From the NCBI GenBank assembly GCA_009760855.2, contig WPIO01000045.1, positions 316,001 to 380,000 on the forward strand: a DNA stretch of 64,000 nucleotides, read 5' to 3'. The position numbers and the translations under genes are program-made. Shown here piece by piece: positions 30,600 to 43,674 of this stretch; the stretch's first letter is position 1; every line of letters begins with the position of its first letter. The stretch is from Cristatella mucedo. Its lineage: Eukaryota > Bryozoa > Phylactolaemata > Cristatellidae. The notes under the pieces are model-generated. The model worked only from the letters and a program-made list of their open reading frames with translations, searched no databases and was not told the origin of the DNA.

Positions 30600-31900
30600 G
30601 TGCTAGCGCGCACACACACGACACACAAGAAACACAAAATGCCAGCTCGGGCGCGATACGACCGTATTCGGTGGAGTTCCACCGAATCCTCCTAGCGCTG
30701 TCTTGTCCTGTTCCGTCCATCGTCGGCGGACAGCCCGCCCTCCTCCCTCGCTTTCAGAGAAACTAGTGCGACGGCGTCGGAGCCGGACCAAAGACAAAAG
30801 ACCGTAAGACCGAGAGCGAGCGTCGCTCGACTCTTAAATAACTAGCTGAAACAATGGGGCAAGCGCCTAGTGGTATTGGGCCCGACACCCCGGCCCATTA
30901 CGGCAAGGAATATAGGCCGCTGGAAGGGCACCTCTGTCCAGCTTGAATGGCGAATGGGTTCCAGACGATTCTTTCTTGGAACGAGTGAAGGTGGAGGTTG
31001 ACAGGCCAGCCAACATCAATCAGCCGCTTCCGCGCGTACCGGACCAATTCTAAAGGCCGAATCGCCACCGCTCGTCTCAGAGCTTCCTGGCCTGCTCCTA
31101 AGCGCTTCCTCTCTAACCGCACCGACGCTCCTCTCTGGCCCACTGCTCCAGGACAAAGGAGCTCTAGCCCGCCGCCGAACAGCTCTTGTTCGCGCTAAAA
31201 CTCAGCCAAGGCCAGCAAGGCCGCTACACGAGGCCAGCTCAGTGCTGGCGTTTCAACAGTGTAGACATCACTGGATAGCTTGCGTTTTTAGAGACCCTGG
31301 TAGTTTCGCAAGGCTTTTTCCCGCGAAAATTGGACAGCGTGTATGATGCAGCTAAATCAGTTACATGCAGCTAAATCAGCTAAACGCAGCTACAGCGAGC
31401 CAGTTTTGCGCACTAGTGGAGTTCAAGGACGACTTGTGGCGTTAGCAACAGCAGCAGGGCGACAGTCATGGGCAATTGCTCTAGCAATTCAGTTGTAAGC
31501 GGTGGGTGGACTAATTTTGAGGCCAGCTTGGAATAATATGCACACTTTGAGACCGAGTGGATTCTGCGTGTTATGGTGAAATTGTCGGGCATGGCGAGGC
31601 GCGGGCCTCTCGATAGGCCCTGTTGTATTACTTAGGATTGCACGCGTCTCTTACCCTGATATAAGTTTAATAATTGCTCTCTAAGTCGACTAATTTTTTG
31701 CTTCAGTATTTCGGTTGATGCGTGTGACAATAGAGATCTGAAATGAGGTCCGAGTCACCACAGCCACTGCTGCTATCTGCTGTACCGTTTTTAAGTTTTC
31801 CTGACAATTCTAACGACTGGAAGCATTCATTTGAAATTAAATTCGCTTCACGCAAAAGCAGCTTCTTTATCATTTCTTCCATAACCTTAGTCGTCGCTTG
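30600..31900. other. GC-rich stretch without a supportable gene
   Basis: Several short frames exist (for example 30898-31143 minus) without a recognisable domain. The area upstream of 31926 may hold the promoter and 5' UTR of the GTPase gene. The frame is open upstream to an ATG at 31743, but no clear promoter motif is seen. Confidence 0.4.
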
Positions 31901-31925
31901 TGTTTTAGATCCTACCGTACGGACA

Positions 31926-31956
31926 ATGACCGTGTCATGTAAAATCGCAATAGTGG
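31926..31956 (+). CDS. GTPase exon 1
   Basis: ATG to the first base of the P-loop Gly codon: MTVSCKIAIV plus one base, followed by the donor GTAAGC. Phase 1 fits exon 2. Confidence 0.65.
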
Positions 31957-34900
31957 GTAAGCTGTGTGCCGTTGTGAGGCTTCGAGCTTCTGCGCATGGT
32001 AGTGCCCCGCGATTACGCACGACGAGCTTGGCAGCTGAACCTCTATTACGAGCTATGAGCTTTTCCCCTGAATTAGAACGGAGCCGCTTATGAAATAGCC
32101 ACGATAAGCCGAGGCTTACTATCACCACGATGTATTATTATGGTCGAACGAGATTGTGGCATGACTTACCACTTAGTCATTATATAAGGTATGGTCCTGA
32201 ACGCAGTCCCTCCCTTGGAGCAGTGGTGTGCCTGGTCGCTGAGCCCTAGAACTGAGCGTGAGCTGCTGTAAGTCTGTTAGCGAGTCGGCTGGCAGTCACC
32301 TGCCGTATCAGCCGTATCCTACAGGCTATTGCTAAGCCTTTTCTAATATGGTGTTTCTGTTAGCGCTTCGTGCATAATAAATATTGAGCGCTTTCTTGTT
32401 TTCATTGGTGTCATTTTGAGCTCCAGGTCTTTGCACACATTGTATGTGTTGTGCTGCTAACCAAAATAGTGAGGGTTGAGCAGTCATAATAGCATCTGGC
32501 TCCGTTTCTTATCCCCGTGAAACCTTAAAGGAGATTATTATATCATCTAGGGTGTCATCTGTGGCATTGCTTTATTCACGAGCGAGTTATTCCACCGTTG
32601 TTAGATACGTCCTGTACTTAAAGTATCTGTTTGGTTCAGCTTTGACGGGTGGCATTCTGCTTTTTACTCCAACTTATTCTGCAGGAGATCCTTGCAGTGG
32701 GAAAACGAGCGTTCTGAGGAGATATATCTCGAACATGTTCTCGGCTGCCTACGAGCCCACGTTGGAAGCCTCCGTAGGTAAACAACAATGCAACTTGTAG
32801 CTCGTGCTGCCGCTGGTCTTGCATGTGCAAGCTATAGGAACATTTGAGGCTGCCTCCGAGAAAGGCGTGTCTACAGCTTTATTAAGTGAGCCTGCTATTA
32901 GTATCTTGGCTGCTTTAAATTGAATGATACGTATTAGTCTACCTCTACTGTCTTTCCTGCTTTTACGTGTTAAGTTATTGGACTATTGAAACTGCATATC
33001 ATATCCCTGTCCAATGTTTCCATATAATGTTTACATACAATGTTTTCATACTTCATATCCCTGTCCGATGTTCCATATAAGAATAGTATTATCACTTGCC
33101 TGCAGGTCCTAGGCCAAGGCTATCGCGCAGGGATCTGATGTACCTAGATCCTGCAGATCCTGAACCTGGGCCATCGTACCACTAAGCGATGCTCGTTCAT
33201 CCAGCAGGTTTCAACCAGGGCTATCAAGCTCGAATTGGTTGTCCATAGTGGCTGAAAGTCCTCTAGACACGGCCTTTCCAAAGTGCACAATTCTGGGTCT
33301 GTATTGCCTAACCTCTAGCTAAGTGCTTGCTCCAATGTGCGTTACGTGGTTGGCACGCAGTAGTCACAGTCTTGACCTGACTCACTGGCTAAACCTTGTG
33401 TATGACTGCATTCGTCTTCTAGATCTATATTAGGTAAGGCAGTGCAAATTATCTGTAAAGCGAAAGGATTCAATGAATAAAACTGGCAATAAATGCCTAA
33501 CAATCACGTGATTTATTGCTTTTTCTTGGACGGCTATCGCTGACTGATCGAAGCTGCATAGTCTGTCTGACCAGCCCATCTCCTGAGCCATCGGTATGAG
33601 CAAGCTCTATTACATCTGTCTAAGTTCCACAATGTGTGGCAGCTCCCCAGCTCAGCCGATTCGTATCAAGTTCAAATGGGTATGCATTTTATTTACAACT
33701 TGTTTATGTAGGGCCAGTGGCTCACGATCTCCTGGGTTGCTCTTCTACCTCGAGAGGCTCCATGCTATCTCCACTGGCCTCCTCTCTCCTTACCTTAGAC
33801 TATTAGCTATGCATCGCTGAGACCACCAAACCCCATCCCATGGTTAGAATGCTTGCTGTGACTGGATGCACCACGAAGCTGAGCGTCTTGGATTTCCATC
33901 TAGCTGCTGAGTCCTTGTTCGGCTATAAAGTCTCCCATTTCACTACCCAGGGCATGGGTTCGAGTCTTGCTACAGTTCTCAAGCAAGAGGAAAGCTGCAG
34001 AGTCTTTTCTATATACAATATGCAATAATATCTATGATATATAAATTTTATTTAATGCTAATTGAAATGAGGCTATTTAATCATCTGATCATTACTTTCA
34101 AGTCCATCTCTCTTTCGATCATATGTTTCATGCAGTAGTTGCATTTGAATATTTCAGTTACAGCAGTGGCATTTCATCAGCATGCCACGTGCTCCGATGA
34201 AAACATGTGTTGTAGACGTTCACAAACTTACTTTTTCATATCTATATCTGTGGTACCTGTTTCATCAAATGTTTATGTAGATGTAGCAAATATATTTTAC
34301 TCATTATCGTACATAGTTGAAGGTCCCAGAAAGATATTCAGTTCTCTTAGGATGCAATACGAATAACCTATTGTTATTATTACTCTGCAACTCCTATACG
34401 TGTTTGTTGCATGTTTTTTCTTTATTTTCTTTCCTTCTTCCTTTCCTTTCTGTCCTACCATTCAGTGTAGCTGCCCAGTCCTTTGCCCACATCACTGATA
34501 CCTTTTATGATGACCTGACACTTTTTTTCTGAGTAGAACTTTGCTAAATTGGCAATTATTTTCTCACCTGCTTTGGGCTTCTGCTTTACTTTATCAATAG
34601 ATATATTTTTAGTTGCCATGCATTTTTAATCGTTTCTAGAATATGCACCGTCTCCTTCGGCTCGGCTTTTGATACCATAATGGCAGCAAAAGTTGCTTCC
34701 ATCTCTAATTATGCAGCGTGTTCACCATAGGTTGAATGGCATATCCCATTTTGTATTTGATAGCCATTTGTGGGCTTTCATATTCTCAGTAAAGTGGCTG
34801 CCGAATGTTTCAGCACTAGCTACTAAAATCGATCTATTCTGCAGCTTCTCGTGTGTGTGCATGCCACGTGCTATATCCTGTGCAGTTTAGAACTCTCGTC

Positions 34901-37486
34901 GAACTAATGATGGGTGGCAAGGCGAAGCAGAAAAGCATGAGAAATAATGACTGAAATAATAATAATCTGTATGCACCGTACCATAAAGGAGCTAGATCTC
35001 TTTATGGGTCATCAGTGAATTGAGATTACCATAGAGGTTCATGGTCTGGAAGTCCCGTCCTTATGGCGAGTATACCAATTGTCCTATCACTGAATATTCA
35101 GTCCAGCTTTAAGCACTGGGCTTTAGTAGTTGTCTTGGATCTAGCTGCTTGGTGGCATCAGAGCCTGTGACAGTGCATTGTCAATGGGTATTACTTTCGA
35201 TTTATTACCGCAATTGTTTGTGTGACTTTTTTAAGATTTAAACAGGCATGTGCTACACCACAACCCAAGTACAGAATCGGCAGAATTAAAAAAAAGAATA
35301 ACTAACGGTCGCTATTTTAGCTCATCGAAAGGAACGGGACCCTGCGTTGAGTCTGACATTAACTGATGTGAGAATGTCAGTATGACCAAAGATGCTTTCT
35401 TACATGTTCTGCCCTAAAAGCAATGGGTCATCCTACATTTTAAGAGACCATCTGCTTTCTTTGCATCATATACAAAGTGCTTAGAAAGAGATTTCATTCT
35501 CTGAGGATACGATACTAGTGAATCATTATTATTATTAAATTATGAGGTTCTTTCTGTCCCTTTTGGAGAGCTTTGATGCACAACTGAAGGAACCCACTAC
35601 CTAGCTAACCTCAAAACTTATTGATGCCTTCATGCAGCATAAAGCATTGAAAACCACTTGAGGCTGTGCCTTTGATATGAGCCATCCAATGCCAGCAGTT
35701 ACTTGGACAGGCTGACTCTAAAAATTGCTTTCACTGCTTCTGATATCCATCCATGTATTCACAGATATTTACGTCTTGATGGCAACCGTTGTGGTAATGC
35801 AATGTAATTTATCTCCGTCTGTAACTCCACAAAGTCATAAAGACCATGTGGGTGTTATGCAGGAGAGTTTTGTACTGCGCACTCACAGCCTAAGCGGCTT
35901 TTGGTACGCATTCGGTAGCCAACAGAATTTGTCTCACGCAACAAAGAGAAAGTGGGAAGCATAGCAGAGTCAGGAGAGCAGTTGAGGTAGTGAGTAGCAT
36001 GAAAGTAGCAGCTCAGGACCGCTGAAAAGGATGAGGAATAGTCGGCAGCAGGAGAGTAGTTGTCGTTGCGTAAGAACTATAGAAGCGAGTTCCACAGTCT
36101 AGGACCTGCAGACAACACAATGGTGTACTAAATTGCTTATGCCCTAACCAATCTGCAATTTCCCGAGGCAGATAGGCCTTTGTCTTGTAATCTTAAGGTG
36201 CTTGTGTATCACTCTTAATCGAATCGCTTTCTTGTTCAGCAGCAAAATCTATGTTCCAAGATGTTAAAAACTTAGAGCTTTAACGTAATCACATTATTGG
36301 TGGTAGACTGCACAATGTCATCACGAATGATATAGTTAAAAGTGACATGCAGAGTGTCAACAGGTGAAATATGGTTGATGGTAGCATGCTTAGTGTCAGT
36401 ATGCAGAAGCACACTACGGACGGCTCCCACGTACCCACCAAATGCATTAAATACTAGCTGATTAAATGGCCTCTTTTGTATAGCTACAGAAGAGGCTTAC
36501 AGTTATCGCCACCATTTGCAGCAGCAATAAAGACTCGCTCACCACAGATTCGAACCGCGACCTCTGGACCGATGTCGTGAAAGGCAACAGCATTACCTAG
36601 CGTGCCATCGTGGCAAACCTTCTGTTTACATATCGCTAAGTCAGTGGTGTCATGATGTCAGTTAAAATTGAGTTCCATTCTTTTGTAGCATACGAGCTAA
36701 AGGCAAAATTTTCAGAGAACTTGAGGTTTATATGAGGTATAGCACGATTTGAGTAAGAGAAGCAGATGGTATGATCCCTGGCCTACTGGGGGAGTAGTTC
36801 CGATATGTAGGTTGGAATAAGAGAATGAAGAGAACTAAAAGTGGGTGACAGAACCTTGAAGTCGATGCCTTGCTTGACTGGTATCCAGTGAAGGTCGGCG
36901 AGAAATGGTGTGATATGGCAACTGCTATGCTCACGATAGGCAAGCCTAGCTGCAGATTCTTTCAGGCCGATTTGGATGTTGCATCCCTGTCTAAGCAAGC
37001 TTGAATTTCACCAGTTATGTAGTTTATAGTAGGCAGAGTTGACTGTGGAGTTAATTTAGTCATCAAGTGAGCAACAGGAGATATGCTGGCCGAGCCGATT
37101 TTTAGGGTTTATCTTCCAATTTCCGAATCACCCTTGCTTTAACTGTAACTAGTAGGTTGGTTCTATTCTTATTCAATTTAAGAAAGTTTGCTGCCATATA
37201 TGTGGGAATGTCATCAATGCATGCAGCAAGAGAGTTGAGAGAATTCGACGTGCTGAGGGCTGTGAGGGATCAAAGCAAAGCTACAACTGAGTGTCATCTG
37301 CATAGAAGGGAAAGCCTAGATTGTGCTTGGCGATCACATCGGCAAAAGGGATATTGTAAAATAAAAAGAAGCTTGCCAAGCAAGGAGCCCTGAGGTATGC
37401 CATACTTCAGTTGTTCCTTGGATGTCCTTTGTTAATTCACATTAATACTTTGGAGCCTCTCTCTCTCTTTCTCTTTCTCTTTCTCT

Positions 37487-37531
<45 letters not shown>

Positions 37532-40500
37532 ATAGAATCTGAACTCTGCAGTTGCGGCGTTGATGATGCCAACACGAGAAAAGAGATTCTTGAGAGGGAC
37601 TTTGTGATTAATAGTATCAAATGCTGCCAAAAGATCAAGCAAAACAAACATGCAGACATTACCAAAGTCTACATTACTGAGGAGGTCGTTATGCACCTGA
37701 AGCAAGGCTTTCTCTGCGGAGCGATTAGCTCTAAATCCAAACTTGAATGCTAGGTTTGACGTTTTAATACAAGGTCATCCAGTCTGCCATACCTTGTTCC
37801 GGTGTCTTTTACATAATAATAATAATAATAATAATATTGCACTTGATAAAGCGCCCTCAGAGAACTTAATCTCTTTCTAGGCGCTTTACATTTGCTGCAA
37901 AGTGATACGCAATAGAATAGTAAGTAAAATCATGCTTGAAAAACAAACAAAATGAATAACATGGTTAGGGGTTACATGCACTGGGTCAGCATGCAAATGT
38001 GGTTAGTGGCAGCATGAACAGTGTCAGCACGCATAAGCACATCGAGGACGAATCACAAGGACCCACTAAATGCTGTCCTAAATAGGAATGTTTTTAAGTT
38101 TCTTTTAAATGTGGTCAGGTCAGGGGATGTTCTGATGCAGGTCGGGAGGGAGTTCCAGGCTGTGGGAGCATACGAGCTAAATGCACATGAGGTTAGAAGG
38201 GAGACTGAGCAGGAGCTGCTCCAGTTCTCTTGGTCTAGTGTTGCTTTCTTAATTAGTGGCCTAACAGAAGCCTTTTCGGTAGGGGCATGACATGGCCTGA
38301 GGCTAAGGACATACTTTTATTGCATTGGTTATGCATGGAAGCAGCAGATCTGAGCAGCGTAGAAATAGGGCAGTGGGAATAAGGGTTAGAAGACTTGTTT
38401 TCTTCTTTTGACTGAGAGATGAATTTCAGGATGATGTTACTCGTGGCCTCCTTGAATGTAGACACTGTGGTGCTTCGTGGAATTGAAGGTGAGGAGTCCT
38501 CTGGGGTTATTATTGAGGGACCAGAGTCCAGAGAGGATGCAGCTACCTTTGGCACGGTCTCACTGATCTTTTCTGTCATGCTGTCAAAGAAGTTTGAAAA
38601 ATGCTCAGCTAGATCACCATAAGGATCACGGTAAAGGGCTAATCTTGGAGCAGTTATGGTGATGGTTGATGGTAGTCATCAGCATTTTTTAACTGTTCAT
38701 ATGTGATTCATCCTGGGAGTCTTAAAGCATTGCTTGCATCCTAGCCTTTCGAACTTAATAAATACTCTTAAATAAAAAAATAAAGGTTAGCTGAAATAAC
38801 AGCCTCGTGTATGTAGCAGTAGAAGAGCCTTCGTGGGAATCACTGCGGTTTGCTGTGGTCAATAAAGGATCGGCCCACTGCAGGCCTGAGACCCACGACC
38901 CGAGTCGTGAAGAGCAAGCACCCTACCCCTGGGCTAGCTTCGCCCTCTTGTACCAGGCACGTGATTAGGAGAGGTAACTTGGAAAATGGTTTACGTGCTG
39001 TATTCATGTTTAAATTATTTGTCATATCTAATTGTTGTTTCATGTGACTTCACACTTTCAGCTAGATTCTCTCTACAGAGCTCAAAGGGAATTCTCTCAT
39101 TCTTGGCGGAACTTCAGAATGCCTATTATGTTTGACCACTGTTATCTGATTATTGCATATTCTATTTGTACTGTGCAAGCTTATTTTTCATGTACTCTCG
39201 ACTTTCCATAAAAACTGCTGGCAACACTAACTATGCATATGTGTTTTTGCTGGAGCCGTGGCTTGCTCTAATCGTTTTAGCTGTTGTTGTACGCAAGGTG
39301 AACGCTTTGAATGACCTCATTGTGTCACTGTCATTCCTGGACACTCCTGGACGAGATAACATGGATCTGAGAAAGACGTACTTTGAAGGCCTGGACGCAG
39401 CCATAGGTGCAATGCCGGTGCAGTGAGCAGCTGTATACATGTCTCCACTGTCGCTTACCGTCTTAGCCTCCTCTTCGACCTCCAACATTTGACTTGCTGC
39501 TGGGGCTTGCGGCTGTTGCTATGCTTTGCTGCTTTTGACCTCCATGCTTGTTCCTTCAACCTTTCTAGGCACCACTCTGCATCCTGCCCACTTAGTCACC
39601 TCGCAGTCTGCTCGACGACGTTTGCAGTCGGCTGGCCACAATTTCATGAAGCTTAACACTGAGTAGGCCAACCTAATGGTTATAAGTAAGCCAGTTTATC
39701 TCTTTAAGTTGGAAGATCTCACCCCAAAATTGGTCCATCTAGCATTACTCCCATGATGTCTGTTCTTAGCCTGGGTGTGCTATTCCAAAACGACTCTTCT
39801 TTGGATGAACATGTCAAAGCCTCCATGTCAAACTGCTGTACTTTCAGCCGATGAGCATTTTCAAATCGTGGGGTGCTTAGATGTAAATACAATGGCTTCA
39901 TGGTATATAAATAAAAATAGTTTAATTATATAGAGCCCGAACAGAACTTAATCTATATCCAGGCTCTCATATATGCTTCAGGGCTCGAGCCCCTGACCTT
40001 GGTCCTTTTCAGCAAGCAAGTCTCATTTAAATTGCTTCGATTTCCTTCACTCATGATTTCCAGCCTGTGCCTTTACTTATCTGCAACTGGTGCAAAACTC
40101 AGTTGCTCGACTGGTCTGTCGTAAATGGTGTAGCTGCCACATCGCACCACCTCGACCTGAGCTTCACTAGTTTCTACTCAAGAATCACATCAAATTCAAG
40201 ATCCTCCATCAGGCTTGCAGGTCAGCTCACTAGCTCGTACCAGCCTGCTGATCCGACGTCCTTGCTCCTTCAGTTTGCTCTTACACCAGCTGCTCCTCGA
40301 CTTCCAGTCCTTGAGCTGACGTTCACTACATGGAAATCTTTAGTAGTTCGAGCCTTCAGTTGATATGCATTTATAGTCTTGATATTGCATGTGGCTTCTG
40401 TCGCCACCTGTATAAGTCTCGGGTAAAGATGCATGCATCCAGCCAAAGTTTCTTTATACCCCTATTACCCTGTTTATCTATTGTGTGCCTGTATGCTTTG

Positions 40501-43500
40501 TTTTCTTAGCTTTGTAAACTTCGGTTTATTGCGACTACTTTGTAAGCGACCTTCTCTGTTCATCACCGCGATATCATCGCACGGAGATACATTCGTTCAA
40601 AGTCAGCGACCAAGCTTGTAGGTTCCTGATCGGGGGGGGGCATTGCACTCATGGGGACTTGCTACACATAGGACACCTCAAGCATGCCGCTGGGGTGGAC
40701 TGAGATGCTTTGCTCTCTAATAGGTGAGGCTGTTGTGCGACCATCACTATCTCCTCGGAATTTAGGTGTCGTCTTCGAAAGTTGCTTACATTTTGAAAGT
40801 GTATTAAGAAGACTTCTTCCCTAACTAGCCATGACGTCCGATCCGGAATCCAACTGTTTACCCACACCTTGTTCAAACCTCAAATTCTTCGGAGACTGTG
40901 CCTTTAGTTCGTATGCTCCCAAAGCCTGGTACCCACTCCTGTTTTTCGTCCCGACATCTCCTGATTGACCACATTTAAAAAGAACCTGTAAACGCACCTA
41001 TTTATCAGAGCATTTGGTGGATCCCTGTGATTCGACCTTTATGTGCTTATGCATGTTGGCACTGTGCATGCTGTCACTAACCATACTTGCATGCTGATTC
41101 TGTGCATGTCACCCATAAACATGTTATTCTTGTTGCTTTTTGAGCATGCTACCGCTAACCATTCGAAGTGCTTTCTTTGCAGCAAAATGTAAAGCGCCTA
41201 GAAAGAGATTGAGTTCTCTGAGAGTGCTTTATCAAAGGTATTATTACTATTACCTTTATATTATATTATTTATATATATATATATATTTATATATTTTCT
41301 ATACTATTATTTATTATATTATATTATTTATTAATATTACTATCTTAAATGCAATATATATATATAATAGAACTATAATTTTTATAATTAACTATAATTA
41401 TATTATTACTCTAACTTAATATATATTAGTCTATTATATTATTGCATGATTTTCTGCATGGCTCTTACCAGGGGTCCTACTATGTGGTGGCACCAAGCAC
41501 CTTATGTGCTTTTAAATTTTTCTTTAAGCATGATATTTGTGTGCTGTCGCATGTTTGTCTAAGCATGATACTGTGCATGCCATTAATCTCTGTTTATTGA
41601 TCCTCATGCAGCAATGTATAAAGCACCAGGATAGAGGTTTAGTTCTGTTAGGGTGTTATACCAGCGACTTTTTAATGCTATTAGTATTAGTATATTGCAT
41701 TTTTTCCTCTTGCACCTGCTTTGCTAGTACACTTAAATAAATATAGTTCATTTGTATAGCACCGGAAGAGAACGTCATCACTATTCTGGAGCTTCACATA
41801 TGCCACAGTGCTCGATCCCGTGACATCGGCTGTATACTGAATGCCTTCTAGTTGCTGGCCCCTTGGTACTCATGCAAGCAGATCACATCCCCAGTCAGAT
41901 CCATATCAGCCCGACATATTGGCAGGCTGATTGCTGCTGATGATGCTGCTGCTTTTTACTATTGTGTAGCTAGAGCACTGTGCTTGACTTCGAACGCTCT
42001 CCACTTTTCCCCCATCGAAGGCGAACGTACCTTGGCTCGTCATGTGTGTAGCTTTGTTTGCGAAATCCTCTATCTGTCTTTTGAAGCCTGGGCATTTTTT
42101 GCTGTTTGTAGTGGTGGCAGACGCTGCATCCGACTCAGCTCTGACCTTGGCCGGCGTCTGGAGGCAGTTAGTGATCAATGCAGCCAGCAAGCCGTCCGCT
42201 CCGGGACCAGATGACCCTGCCGCTCCTTCGATCACCGACATCCCCGTGATCCTGCTTGCCAACAAGTACGATCAGGTACCTCGACGCAGAGGAGTGAGAA
42301 CGCTCGCACCTTTAGATGCTTTCACGTTTATCTGGTCCCATCAGCCAACTGGCAGGCATTCGTTCGTCGTGATATGCTGTCACCTGCTTCCCTGACACGT
42401 TTGTTGCTGCCTCTCCTTCATGCTGCTGCTTCAAGGGAGTTAAAATAGCTCACCTTCTTGAAAGGCAGAGAGGGATCGAAGCATGCATAAATTGAGTGCC
42501 GTCTGCATGAAAATTGCCTAGATTGTACTTTGCTGTTAGATTAGCCAGAGAGAGAGAGAGAGAGAGAGAGAGAATAAATTGTAAAAATGCATGGACCAAG
42601 TGCAGGTCTCAAGGGCGTTGAAGAGAAGTGTTGCAAGTTTGTCCTTAAATAATTCAATACGGGCAAACCATTGCAGCTGAGTTAAGCGTAGTCTGTGAGC
42701 TTCCTATGGCCCATTCAGCATGCCTAGAAGGAGAGTTACAGATACCTGGATGAGAGATCACAAACGATTGACTGGCTTTGGTGTCATATCCTTGTCCGAG
42801 CTCGCCCAATTTTGGCGATGTAGCTTTACTGAAAGTTGGTTAACTTAACTGTAGAGCTGATGTGGTCATGTAGAAAAAGTCACTGAAACAGAGCTCACAT
42901 TCCGTGCCGAGAGCTCAGGGTAGACGCATGCAAAGCCCGCTTTAAAGGTCCGGCTTTTTCAAAACTGGGTGTCGTGAGCTTGGCCCATAATTTTTAATTT
43001 AGTTTTGTCGTCACTCCCTATAAGATAGCTAGCTGTTATATAAATGCGAATATTGACAATATCAACTAAGAGAGAGTTTTGAGACTCAACTGTTTTGGAA
43101 GGGTAAGAATTATAGAACTGTAGGTAGACCAGCCGCAGGAATAGCCAAGAATGTGTTCTGACCAAAAGTCCCCATGGCAGCGGATGACTGAATACATGGC
43201 ATTCGGAGTGCATTCGTTATGAGGCAGCAGTGCGATTGTTACGTATACAAGCTTTCTCTCCTTCTCAAAATACCAAGCGTTATATCTAAATGGGGCTGTT
43301 AAATAAGCTAAGCCTTTCCTTTGAAATATATTACTAGGATGAAGCTATTTAAATAACAAAAACTTGACAATAACAGTTTATAATGAATTTATAGTCTACT
43401 AAAAAGGTGAGCCGTGATGGCACACTAGGTAAGGCGGTTGCTTTCACGACCTCGGCCCCGTGGTCGTGGGTTCGATTCCTGCGGTAGGCGATTCTTTATC

Positions 43501-43631
43501 GCCACTTCAAGCGGTGGTGATAGCCGTAAAGGTTCTTCTGTCGCTATACAGAAAGAGGCTGTTTAATCAGCTAAGATTTATTTATTTATTTATTTTCTCC
43601 CTCAATCCCTCTCTCTTCCTTCCTCTCTCAC

Positions 43632-43674
<43 letters not shown>

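Noticed and set aside
30017-30720. Protein genes across the tandem array
   Set aside because: The frames follow the ~122-bp periodicity and occur on both strands without any domain.
43408-43500. Functional tRNA gene
   Set aside because: A box-B-like GGTTCGATTCC is present, but there is no complete cloverleaf, and the sequence recurs with a common non-tRNA body as a SINE.
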